A stretch of DNA of 64,000 nucleotides from Erigeron canadensis (taxonomy: Eukaryota > Streptophyta > Magnoliopsida > Asterales > Asteraceae): positions 40,133,559 through 40,197,558 of the forward strand of contig NC_057765.1 of NCBI RefSeq assembly GCF_010389155.1. The letters run 5' to 3'. Every line of letters starts with the position of its first letter. The stretch's first letter is position 1. Below, piece by piece: positions 1 to 12,169 of the stretch. Both the position numbers and the translations under genes were made by a program. Below the pieces are notes generated by a model. It had not been told where the DNA came from. It saw only the letters and a list, made by a program, of their open reading frames with translations, and searched no databases.

Positions 1-3000
1 TGTCTACACCATGCAAATGGAATATGGAACAGAAAGAAGACATTGTAAATTCAGATCACCTTTGCCAGCAATCTTGAATGATAGAGGATAAAGATGGGTC
101 TATGTCTTCTGGCAAGTCTAACCGACGGTCCATGAAACCCACAATACCAACAACCTTCAAGCATCAACAAGTTTATATTGGTAAACAACATATGTTACTA
201 GTACGCCTAACAATATGCCAAAATTGAACACATCAAGAAGTATATATTGGTATATAACAGGTGTTACGATACATACAACTATGTAAGAGTATCCAAAAAC
301 TTCATATCCATAAGAATTAGTCAGTGTACGCGTAGAAACGTAAGTATGGGAGTTGTTGCCGTTCACGAGTTAAAGTTTAAAGAATGAGTGGTACCTGTAG
401 TGGATTCATATTGTGCCAAGGGATGCTTTGGGTGACTAATTCCCATAGTATTATGCCAAAACTAAACACATCTGATCTGCACATCGACAGAAAAAAAGCA
501 TCCATTAGCGTAATACATAACAAAAGTTAACTATGTTATCTAAACGTGATGAAAACAAGCCCTAATTCAGAGGGCAGTTTCGACTCATTTCCTTATAAAT
601 GGGTGACTTTTGGGTTATGTTTTATCGAGAAATATTAAATAACAGACAAGCTTAAAAGGAAGGGTCAAGTCATCAAACATAAAACTTCCTTCCAGAAAAC
701 CTCCTAAATCATTTATCTAAAAAACTAGACTATTATCAGGATTTTGAAGGAGGGAGTATCATTTTTGTAATTAATAAAAATGGAAAAAAACTGTTTCAAG
801 TCGACCTGAGCCGTACCAAAAAAATGAAAAAGTTACCCATATTGATCGTTACCTAGCCTACCCATTATACCACCACTATCATTAAGGCTATTCAGGAATC
901 AAGAATTCTTTTTTACTAATGACTAATTTCAACAGGGTAACTGGAACTCACTTCTCATTTGAAGGTTCATTACGAAGAACTTCAGGTGCCATCCACTGAG
1001 GCTGCAGAACACATTTCATTGAAGAGTTCATATATATACAAGATGTTTTACAGAAATATATATGTAAAATTTCCAGTCTGATTCTTAGTAAAGAAAATGG
1101 ATAAAAGGGAAGATCCTTACTGTCCCTCTCCCAGATCTAGCAGTTAAAAATGTTGCATGCTTCAATTTTGAAAGACCAAAATCTCCAACCTGATGACAAG
1201 CTTAATGTAGCTTGTGTCACGAATTGGAATTTGTAATGACAAGGGATCATTTTGAAGACATTGTTAAGAGAAACACTACCTTCACGGACCAATTTTTGTC
1301 TACAAGAAGGTTTGAAGACTTCAGGTCTCTGTGTACTATTGGGGGATTTCTGTGGTGCAAATAGTTCATACCTCTCGCCTATAATCAGAAAACGGCAAGT
1401 CTTCTTTATATATGTGGAAAAACTTAATACTCGTATTAAGTATTTGAATAGAAAAAATAACTTACAACATCAGCAGCCATCCGTAGCCGTCGTTTGATAT
1501 CTAAAGAGTGAGCACTGTTGTGAAGAACATTGAAAAGACTTCCTCTGATCAAATAAATGTAGTATGTTTTTATCAGTGACTATTTAAGCTGTGTTCACAC
1601 ACATTAAACTTAGGATATTTAGTACATTTACGTGCAAATATGTCGTCAAGTTATAGTTTTTTTAAAAAGAAAAATGTGTGTGGATCAACTCAAGCCACTG
1701 AACCAGGACTTATCGGCATGAAAAAAAGGTGACCGGTTCCAACCCAAACCCTTTTTGAGTCTTTGACATGTTACACAACCAGCTCATTTTCCAACTTATA
1801 TTCAAAAACTTCAGCTCTTGGAATTCATACTGTTTATCACTTTTGCCTTTATGCAGAAAGGACAGTTTGTTTGCAACAAGAAACCAATTTTAGTAGAAAC
1901 AATTAGCAATGCACCAACATTGTGACTAGAGCAATCCATACTCTTAGATCCTACTAGATAACAAGAAAAAGCATTACCTAGGTAGTAACTCCGTGACCAT
2001 GGCAAGTTTATCTTGTGAACATACAGACCCCATATAAAGCAATACATTTGGATGACGGAGTCTTTTCATTATATCAATCTGGAGCACCCACATAATACAA
2101 CAAGAATGATGTAGTTATACATTTTAAGACCTATATAACTTCTAATTTGATGCATATTCCCCATACCTCTTTATTGTAGTCCTGCAAAACCTGCTCACTG
2201 TATTGATTACCAAAATATACTTTAACCGCAACATCCTGGTTGGAAGAGCAATGAAAGGAATACAAGTCTTGACAAATAAGTAAATGGATTTCAATTTTTT
2301 AACATGAAACACAAGTATGGGAAGATTCTAGTTTAAGGATTTACCGATCCATTCCAAAGTCCACGGTATACCTGCGCAAATGACCCTGAAAAGATGCCAT
2401 TTATGAAAGGCTTGAGTCAGATTATGTTTTATCTATCAAGGGTCATATGGGTAAAAAAAAGTTGCTCGGACGGAAACGATAATGTCCACTTTGGAACCCT
2501 GTTTAACCTGTCTGACCTGTTACCTACGAAGCAGTTTTTTACCTCCTTTCGTCCCAAAATGTCAACAAAAACAGACGGTTAATACAACCTCATAATAATA
2601 TTATATTACTTATTTGGACAAAAAGTGTTGCATCAAAACCAGCCCGACCCACCTATATCGCCACCGAACTTAGAATCCTAAGAGACATGCTATCTGCCTG
2701 ACTGCCTCTTGCAATCAAACAAAAGTGAATAGTTATCTTTTCCTTACCATGCCCAATCTCTTCTTTGAAAATTAAATCTTCCCATCGAATTTCACAATCT
2801 GCTTCAGAGTTCAGGTCATTGTCAAGCTCCAATTCTTTCCTCGAGTAGCGGTAAGGTGAAACTGCTAACTGATTAACTGGTTTTGCTACTTCAAAACCCT
2901 CATTCTGCTCCACCCCGGGGTCTTCAAATGAAAACCCATCTTCAATGACATTAGGGAGCACTTGTCCATTTACGTTTGCATACCTGTTGGCACTAAGAGG

Positions 3001-5843
3001 AGAGTGTGCTCCATGAGATATCCTTGTTTCATATTCTGTAACAAAGAATCCGCGGCCAGGAGCTGCAGCTGCTGAGATTTGCTGATAATTTGCTGCATCG
3101 TGGATTTCTGAGACATCGGCATGACCATTTTGCCGTGCGTTTCCATTTCTGTGGATGTTCAATTTTGACAAGACTTTGGCTGCCTGCAATTTAACAATCT
3201 TTTTATTACCAAATGTCAACTATAAAATGTTTGGGTTTTGCTCTATTTAGTAATCAAGAAGAATTAGAGGTGCCAATTTCTAACCATTTACTAACAAATG
3301 GTTCTAATCGGGTAGTTTTTATCACTAACAGGTCAAATGGGTAAAATAATAAATAAAAAGTAGCTTAAATGAAATGGGTCAAATGGGCAAAACTCGCCCA
3401 AATTTGTATATTTAGTGTATAAAACTGTTCATTCAATGAACTAGATCATTATTGAAACAATATACTTTGTAACCACAACGAACTCAACAACTATATGTGA
3501 AAAATTTGTAGCTTTTGGAGAAAAGTGTTTTGGGTCAACCCAGCCCAATCCTTTTTAACCGAAACAATACTTAAATGTTTTTCATGCGAATGTGTTTTGA
3601 CCTGCGACCCAACCCACCCATTTTACATCTGTAGAAGGAATACATACGTAGTTAGAAGGTTCAGAGGCTTCATCATCTGCAGTGTCACCACCAGTGGCTT
3701 TCTTCCAGAGGTTAAAGCCAAAACCACGCTTAGGGGGCTGCAATGAATAATCATTTCAATACTGAGAAAAACATTGGTTTCAAGACTCCTCAACATCTCC
3801 AAACAAAAAAGAGACACATGGGTTTGTTAAGCTATCTAATAGTGCAGTTTTTAGATGCTCTTCTAACACTTGGAACTTACAGGTGCTTTTGTAGGCTTCT
3901 CTAAGTTAACATTTTCAGTTTCTAGATTGTTCCCGTCTATGTCCACTAATGTTTCTCGTGTATGCCTATTGTCACCTCCGCTTTTCCGCAGGATATCTTT
4001 TGAAGTCTGGTTTGTTCAAGAAATGGACATAGATAGCTTAGGTTAAAAGTACGATAAATGTTAGGCGATAGTTATAGAAGATCAAAATAAAAAAATTATC
4101 TATAGGACTATAGGAGTACCAAATTCGAAACAAAAGATGATAACTGCTGTGGTGGGTTCCACTGAATCTTCTTAAAGTTTAACCCCCGTGTTTTAGCTTG
4201 GCCATTAGAGGGGTCTTCCTCATATGGTCTCATGTTTTCTGATTTTATTTTATTAAATAAAGTTGCATCACTTGCGACGGTGACAATACCAACAAGCTCA
4301 CCATTCTCGTATAAGGGGCTTTTGTTCACTAAAGCCATAAATGTCACACCAGACCTCTTCCTAAAAGGAAACTGACCGGCCCAACTTTGGCCAGCCCTCA
4401 CCCTTTTTAGGATATTTTCTGAAGATATATGAAACTCGTCATAGATAAGTAAGTCGGATACTGTTTGACCAAGTGCCTCATAGTCCTCATAGCCAAAGAG
4501 TATCTCAGCAGAGCGGTTCCTGAAACATGGTTTTCAAATTGTATTGTATTTTGTAATGAAACAAAAAGTTCAAATATAGTTACAATCTTGATTTTGCATT
4601 ATGTTCTAGCATAAATCAGGCCAAAAGTAACATTACCCGGTCTCATCGTTTATACTTTTGCTAGGTAAAAGATTAAAACATTTAAAAGTTGTAAATCTTA
4701 ATTAACTTGGGAAGTTTGATACTATAAATTTGATATTGTAACCATTCAAACTTCAACTAACATCATGCTCTATACCAACCATTTGTTGGCTGCTACCTTA
4801 CATAGTAACAGCATCCTTATCAGTCATCATGCTACTTGTATTCGGAAAAGTCATATCCAGTCAACATCTGAACATCATAGTTGACTTTGACTTTTAAGCA
4901 TCAAAAGGCATATTTTGTAACCTTCATTCAATATAGGTTTCTAAACTTGACTTAGAAAAGTAGTACGTTTGTATCTTCGAAAGCACAAGTTGAGAGCCAT
5001 TTGCAAGACTATTTGTGGTTCAAAACGAAAGTAATAGAGTCTCTTCCCCTTCCGAGTGGGCCAAGGGCTTCCCTTGGCCGGGAGTGGTAACGAGGAAACG
5101 TGAATCTGCATATTGTCTAGTTGGATGTCACCGTCGGTACTCGATCACTAACAACTATCTCGTCATTTAAAAAAAAAAAGTGAACTATCATTCCAACAAC
5201 TTTCTATATATGGTTTTGTTCGGCAATATAGCTTTATGAAAATTTTATTTTATCAAAGTATATGTTACTTTAGATTAGTATGCATGGCTCTAAGTACCCG
5301 GTTACACATATCTAATATAATATACGAGTAATAATCACCAAGTAACCATTTTTTTCACAAGGGATATCCAAATTTGTGCAACCAATGTAATCAAAAGTTG
5401 GTAATTAATTAAAAAAACCTTTTTAGACAGTACAAATTAAAATAATAGAAAAAATAATGTCAAAAGTAGTACCAGTAAATAATCTCTCGAGTGATAGCTT
5501 TGCTAACATAAACAGCATGTCCCAACTGATCCAATGCTCGTTTATACGAAAACCCAACTGGCAAAACATCCGGGACACTTATCCAATCCGAAATTAACGG
5601 CGGCGTCATTTCGTCAGCTGCTAGTAACAACCTCGATTTAGTGGAGGAGAAGGATGTTTGTTGTGCTAATAATTGTTCTTGTTCTAACATATGAAACTCT
5701 TCTTGTAATTCGGCATAACTAGCTTCTAAGCTCCGGCAGCGTTCAAGTAAATACTGGTAAATGGGGGAGTTCTGATCACAGCTGGCGGTTGTCTCCGCCG
5801 TAGCTTGAGTGTAGCTGCCGTGGCTGATGGTGGATAAAGCCAT
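1..5843 (-). CDS. PAS-domain Raf-like protein kinase (MAPKKK-type), 3' end off window
   Basis: Serine/threonine (Raf-like MAPKKK) kinase with an N-terminal PAS sensor domain. Exons inferred: 5473-5843, 4120-4519, 3881-4006, 3648-3737, 2748-3183, 2345-2385, 2167-2235, 1978-2078, 1466-1544, 1280-1378, 1121-1189, 952-1001, 395-476, 60-154; phases agree throughout, giving about 702 codons in the window. Exon 1 has a short coiled-coil-like stretch and the start of the PAS domain; EIIYW joins [18 protein letters not shown] across intron 1. The kinase starts in exon 5: Gly-rich loop [11 protein letters not shown] (exons 5-6), [17 protein letters not shown], catalytic loop [10 protein letters not shown] (exon 10), DFGLSKL (exon 11), PQWMAPEVL (exon 12), [14 protein letters not shown] (exon 13), then [11 protein letters not shown] and CWQ in the last visible exon. 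The end of the kinase domain is missing at the window edge. The start is the first Met of exon 1. The family assignment is firm; the subgroup is not determined. Confidence 0.9.
3265..3632. repeat. Dispersed GGGTCAAATGGG-type repeat in kinase intron
   Basis: Intronic repeat opening with TAGAGGTGCCAATTT and closing with CCCATTTTACATCTGTA, with internal GGGTCAAATGGG and GGGTCAACCCAGCCC stretches. Related sequence recurs in introns of the NOT2 and P450 genes. It looks like a decayed non-autonomous DNA transposon. Superfamily (possibly hAT) is a guess from the AGGTGGCAA-like end. Confidence 0.5.
4985..5182 (+). mobile_element. Possible SINE remnant in kinase intron 1
   Basis: A GC-rich block (CCGAGTGGGCCAAGGGC near 5051) follows a weak tRNA B-box-like GGTTCAAAAC near 5019. 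The stretch ends in a run of A residues at about 5168-5179. Base composition is unlike the AT-rich intron around it. No target duplication was identified, so this is tentative. Confidence 0.25.
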
Positions 5844-6429
5844 GTGGAATTGGTTTGAAACGTGGTGGCCATTGAAGTGTTTTGAGTATTTATATGTAGT
5901 GCGTGGTTCTTAAGTTGATACAAGAACCGCCATAAACCAAAAACATTTGGAAATAAAAATAGAATTAATAAAGTTATATTTAGAACCCCTTGTTTTCTGT
6001 CGAGTTTTCATATGTTTCTTGTGTTTTATCATAAGTGGAACTTATGATCCGACTCGTGTCGAGTTTGCGGCTTCACAAACGGGCGAAGACGATTTGGTTT
6101 AACTTGGGTAGCCATCTCACCAAAAAGTTAACTTTAGGCAACATACATTAACTTGCGAGGACTAATAACTTTGATTTTGATTAATTTTGATCTTCCACTT
6201 ATGTAAACTTCAACAATATCTTCACACGATTACTTTGGTTAGGAATGTAGTGTTGTAAGACAACATAATTCTCTAACCTAGTAATAAAGTTATGCTTTTG
6301 ATTTCTTATCTTTTTAAGTTTCTATCTTTTAGATTTGAACCATCATAACAAATCAATGTTATAAATTGGTGTTGTAGTAGCTTAAAGTGTAACCAAATTT
6401 GGTGTAATGATTCAAATGCCAAATGATTA

Positions 6430-6663
6430 GAGTAACTATGTGTTGCAAAATTTTGAATTGGCTGTCATGACAATAGTAAAAGTGTCAATAAAATAATGAA
6501 ACTTTATAATGACAAAACTAAAAGTGTCACAAAAAGGTTTTACTACAACACTATTAGTTAGTGACATTCTTTTTGTGTCACACATCACCACAACGGCTTT
6601 TAGCGGCACTTTTTGAATAATTAGTGGCATATTTTGTGCGTCATTGACAATTTTCTGATAGTG
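6430..6663. mobile_element. CACTA-like terminal fragment or MITE
   Basis: Read from 6663 on the minus strand the block begins CACTATCAGAAAATTG, like the CACTA termini of plant En/Spm elements, followed by repeated TGCCACTA and GTGTCAC motifs in both orientations. No matching second terminus was identified. It lies upstream of the kinase gene in AT-rich spacer. Confidence 0.4.
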
Positions 6664-7493
6664 ATAAGATGAGACACACATACACTAGCTAATTTAATAA
6701 TTTATATCATGGCAATTTTTCCGATCATATTTGGTTTTAAACATTGTGAAAATTTATACGGCATGGTTGTGGACTAGGTTGACCACAATGATATTATTGA
6801 TTCATTAGCGAGAATGGATCCATCCATGTGTGAGACTATTTAAGCGAAAATGCCATGATATAATGAGGTCCAACAAACTACATGGGGTTGAAGTGTAAGA
6901 AATGAACCTAGATGGTGGTAAAAGGTGTAGTAGAACTAAAGAAGATGGGACAAAGATAGAATAATGTTGGCAAGTGGGATGCAAGTAGCGCGGAAATCTC
7001 TGGCTGAAAATGTGGGAGATCCATGTGACACCTTGAAGTTGCCTAAGACTAAATCTAATGGTGTTATGACGTGTGTACCAAACTTGCTACTTTTGACATG
7101 CTCTTCAACGAGTCATGGCAGCCCAACTTGTAAGCTGATACGGGAACTATCCGCATTTTTGTTTCTATTTCATTCTAAAGAACTTATAAGGTGTACACGT
7201 TTCACATTTTCTATTTAATACAATTGTTTCCATGCTGTGATTCGTTTCTTATGATGGAGTGTTGGGAGACATATACATGGAGCAATAGTTAAGGATATTG
7301 ATTAATGTAAAATAAACGTTTAAGTAGATAAGATAATTTGTTGAACATAATGATAAGATTACAAATTTATATATTGGTCTACATATATTTTCATAATGCT
7401 TATGGAAAATTTTTATTTGTTACAATTGAACATTTGTTTTATTTGAACCATATTTTATTAGTTAATTGATAGAAGTAATGTTTTATTTATAAC

Positions 7494-8446
7494 CATTGGT
7501 GGATTCACAGTGTAATGGAGGGGTTTTTTTCTAACAAAAATTTTCTGGCCATTTTTTGTCTGATTTGAATGAAAAAAGTTGTCTCTTTCATCCTTAAACC
7601 AACAATTCACACACACAATGACAGAATCACAAAATTTTCTCCATAATATGATCTACTCACTCTTTACTTATTCTTCGATCTTAATTATCAGATATCAATT
7701 CTTTTCTCCATTATTTCTTGGAATCCTATTTTGACATCTTCGAATTTTTGAACATAAGTATTATTAGGTCTTGGATTCATGAATTGGGGATATTTGATTT
7801 TTAAGGTATGCTTTCGTGAGCATTGTTATATATATATATGGAAAAAGGGAATATAAGGTTGTCGGACACCTAAGTTTAGGTATGGAACCCCTCATATACT
7901 AATATTCTATTATTTCTTGTTTAATGAATAAATGCATGGGCCCCCATGATTTTTATAGATTAAAAAAACAATATGTGATTGTTTCACACCTAAGCTTAGA
8001 TACCCGACAGCCTTATATTCTCATCCCATATATATATATATATATATTGATTATGATCAAGTATTTTTTTAATGTAATTTTTTATCATTTCATTTCCTAC
8101 CCAATCTTCTCATTTATTTTCTTTTAATAAAATTCAGGTATTGCAGTGTAAGTCCAAACTAAATCAAATTAAACCCTCTAAGAGACATTAGTATAACTAT
8201 GATGTGAATTTTTGTCTACCATAAAATAAATAATGTACACTAAACACATTGTAAAGAATCGAATCATTCAAGATTATGTTCAAAAAAAGGGCTAATAATG
8301 TAGTACCATTAGCATGTTTTGATTATTGAATATTACGTTTACATATTTTATTTGTAGATTATATATATATATATATTAAAGGAATTTAGTGATATAAGAA
8401 AAAAAGATTAGGCCCCCTATCGTATGAATGTCTGGATCCGCCACTG
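7494..8446. mobile_element. Non-autonomous TIR element with a nested MITE
   Basis: Left end CATTGGTGGATTCA and right end TGGATCCGCCACTG form an imperfect terminal inverted repeat. The flanking 8-mers TTTATAAC and ATTATGAC agree at 6 of 8 positions, consistent with an old hAT-size target duplication. The interior is AT-rich with no coding sequence. A second small TIR element is nested at 7839-8028. Confidence 0.4.
7839..8028. mobile_element. 190-bp MITE with about 40-bp TIRs
   Basis: The left arm (TGGAAAAAGGGAATATAAGG, then TGTCGGACACCTAAG) is mirrored by the right arm, which reads TGGGATGAGAATATAAGG then TGTCGGGTATCTAAG on the opposite strand. Both sides are bordered by TATATATA, suggesting insertion into a TA-rich target. 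It lies inside the 7494-8446 element. Confidence 0.6.
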
Positions 8447-8645
8447 ATTATGACATCATATAAATGAACTAGTGAGCAAAAAATGTAACAACAATGTAAG
8501 AAATTAAGAGAAATGCGATGGACTCTTTTTAGGAAAACTATATTTTATTTTTAGAAAAATATTATTGGTGTTGTTTATAAAAAAAAAAATTAATAACAAA
8601 AAGGTGGATTTGATAAATTCACATTGAACTTTGGACTTTAAGGTT

Positions 8646-8672
8646 TATATATATATATATATATATATATTA
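8646..8672. repeat. (TA)n microsatellite
   Basis: Pure TA dinucleotide run in intergenic DNA. Confidence 0.9.
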
Positions 8673-8699
8673 TACACACACAGATACACACTATTGCGA

Positions 8700-10800
8700 A
8701 GGTCCATTGACATCATTTCGGTGACCTTCATAGTTGTTATTCATTTACATGGGGTTCTTTTTCGATGTTACATTCGTTTTCAACTTTGCTCTCTATTTAT
8801 AGTCAAATTTATTATTTTATTTTAAATCATGACTCTTACTATCTATTTTTAGACCTTAATGCTTATCAAATGCTATTTTTGATTATCGATTACTTCAGAG
8901 TTTATTAGAGCTTTAAATACAAGCATTCGATAATCTATTTTGACCTAAAGGTTAAAAATATAAATATATTTTTCCATTCTCATAAATATATGTTGATCGA
9001 AAGTGAAGGCTAACTTTAAGAGTATTTCTATGAGAGTTTTGATTTGAAGAGACCTAATTTCAAGTCTTAGAAGACAAGGTTTTTCCTTGATATGTTGTTC
9101 TGCCTTTGAGCGAAATATTATGGGGTTTTCCTCATATTAAGTATTGGGTAAGGGGGCTCTCTAGTATATCCGGTTACGACAACATAGTTTAGACCCCCGT
9201 TTTGACATTCGATCCGTACCTTTATATTTTATTTTTATAAAAGTCTAATAGAATCAATACATATGACACTAGTAAAATATCATGAGATAAACTTATACAT
9301 TTTAGTTTCTTCTCACATCAATATCAATTACATAGTCAAATATTAAAAAGATTAAAAAAGAAAACATCTATTAGTTGCTCTAAAAAAATATTAGTTGTGC
9401 TCAAATATCATTTAAATGAATTTTCAAAAACAAAGTAATTTTTCAAAGTACATAAACAAAGTATTGTCATCAAGTATTATGTTTCATTTGGGATTTAAAC
9501 AAATTTTTTGGACCATAGCGTTTAAAAAACAAAGTACTATTATTAAAGTATGAAAAATTTAAGTATGAGTCTACTTCTAAAAAAAATATTACATAATCTT
9601 TATTGATATAATCCAATAAGTATGATACATTTTCATTTCCTCTATTAACCCCATTTTGTTAGTTTCAAATTGAAGCGTCAAGTTAAAAAAAACTCTTGAC
9701 CATTGAATTATAATTAAAGGTCAAGATTTAAAGATGATATTTGAATCTTAATCTTTTATTAAAATTCAATTGTCAAGATCTTTCTATTTGAATAGTCAAG
9801 TTGAAAAACTTGAAGGAATCCCTTTCCATTTATTTACGTCATCATTCCATGGTATCCAAGTAACCGCTAACACACCATCTCATTTGAACATAACTTTCAA
9901 AAAATTTATACATTCTTTCGATTTTGTAAATTCTAACTATAACTTTATTTTATAAAGAATTGATTTTTTAAAATTTTCATCGACCGTATCAAACAAATGA
10001 TACTAAAATAATATAATGCGTAGTGGTCATAGTTTTGTCAAAATATTTATATTTTGATGTAAATCATGGCCAACGGACGACTCTAATGACCGTCAACTTT
10101 GCATTATCTAACACACCGACATATTTAAATTAAATTTTTTTAATTTGAATATTCAACTATATATGAAAATAACTAACCTAAATAATTTTTATTTGATAGA
10201 AACGATAATATAATAATTTCGCGTCTTTAAAAAAAATTAATTTAAATATATTATAATTATAATATAATATAGATATTATATCATGCATATGAATATGAAT
10301 GGAAAATAGTCAAATTTAAAAGATTTTAAAAGTATATTGACATGCATAAATCTTAACCTAAAATATTAATAAGAAAAATAACTTCTTCAAATGCAATTAT
10401 TCAATATAATCTTTTCCATTGATAAACTATAAACTCAATACTTCTCATATATTTTTTATAATTAATATAATATTAGTTTATTTACCGAAAACTTTTGTCT
10501 CTAATATATATTATAAATAAATAAATTGGCTCTTGTTAAAAGTTATAAAAAGAATAGTTTAAAATATACTTAATGATTAAATTATATTATCAGTTCTTTA
10601 TCTTTTAAAATAATTATATCTAACTCTTTCTTTATATCAAGTAATTTTATATCAATCGTCTAATATTCGAGGCTGTCTCTACCACGATTTCACCCACAAG
10701 CCACATCATGGTCACCGTTGCATTACGAAAAGGCATAGTGTTAGTATAAAAAACATTTATAATTTATTGAATTAAAGTATCTAAATTTATTAATCAGCAA
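8700..10800. other. AT-rich intergenic stretch, no gene seen
   Basis: Very AT-rich spacer between the kinase and NOT2 genes. I find no exon-like sequence, no recognised RNA gene and no clear terminal inverted repeats. The distal part (about 10850-11150) probably overlaps the NOT2 promoter and untranslated first exon. Confidence 0.6.
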
Positions 10801-12081
10801 TACAAATTGTGACGTTATGCGTGTGTATATTGGTTTAAATGAATAAACTTATTAAAAAAAAACCCCTTACCAGCTTCAGACACACTCTCACAAAAACACT
10901 TCGAAGAAGAAGATCGCCAAACGAACTCACCGTCTGTGTGAATAATTTACTACACCGATCACTTATTTTCAAATTATATTATATATATATATATATATCT
11001 ACCCGGATCAATCACACTCGGTATATTCTTTTTTAAATTTTATATCTTATTATTAATATAATATTCTTTCAATCGATCATATATACATATCGATCAATTT
11101 CATTCCTCTTATTTTGAAATTAATTGTTTTTTGTTAGGTTTATTCTCCATCTGTAATTACATGTTTATACATATATATTGTTGAGGTTTTTACTTAATTT
11201 TTATATATTGTTGTCGATTTCGAGTTGCGTAAATAAGATTATGATTTTTTTTTAATTTATGTGTAAGTTTTGATTTTATTTTTTTTTGATAAAGATTAAT
11301 TTTTGCGAAAAAAATGTTACTCAATTACATCAAAATAAATAAAATACTGATCACATAGCTATAAGTTTAACAATGTGTCATGATATTTGGGTTTTAAGAA
11401 CCGTTTATTTGTTAGTTATAACTTGGTTTTATCCGGTTTTGTACTTTTGCTTATGACTAGAGTTCTGATATGCTGTTTGGCAGCTGATACGTTTTTTAAA
11501 CTGGTTTCATATAGCTATGAAAGTAGTAAAGTGATGTTCTTGTTGTTTGGTATAGCTTTTTATAGGGTAAAAGTCTTGTACGCCTGATTAATAGTTGTTT
11601 CGTATAGTTCTACTATTTAAGTTTCTGGATATTATAATCCAATGACGTAAAGTTATTTTAAGGATCAGGTACGGGTTGATTCGTTATTCTTAGTGGAATT
11701 ATGAATGAATCTTTCATTACTTGGGAAGTTGTGTTTTTAAGATAATAGACGCCATCAATATTTGATGTTTGAATTTTCCTAATTTATGGATAGATTGCGT
11801 GTGACATGTGTCATTTGTATTGTGACGAACAAACGTCCAATACATTATTTTCCAAGTGATCTAGTATTGCTCACATGCCTCCAAATTGGGTATTGTTTCG
11901 TTTCCTTGGTTGGTGCATGCAAATGCATACTTGTTTTGTTGTATTATATAAATTTGATTTTCTGATCAAAGGGTCTCATGATGCTGGGTGAAATTTTGGT
12001 AATTTATGTCATTGTTATGTACCCTTTCAATCTGGCTAATTTGTTAATCCTTTTTTTGTTTCCACACCTTCAATTTTTCAG

Positions 12082-12169
12082 AGATAGTGTGCTCTGCCAA
12101 AGAATCACACAAACCAACGACACTGAAGAGGAATGATTTAATTGCTCTTTGTCTCAGCTTTCCTCTACA
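12082..12169 (+). other. NOT2 5' UTR second leader exon
   Basis: A pyrimidine tract and CAG acceptor end at 12081, and the sequence then runs without another acceptor into the NOT2 start codon at 12170. This implies an intron within the 5' leader. The first leader exon should lie near 10.9-11.15 kb, but its donor could not be fixed. Confidence 0.55.
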
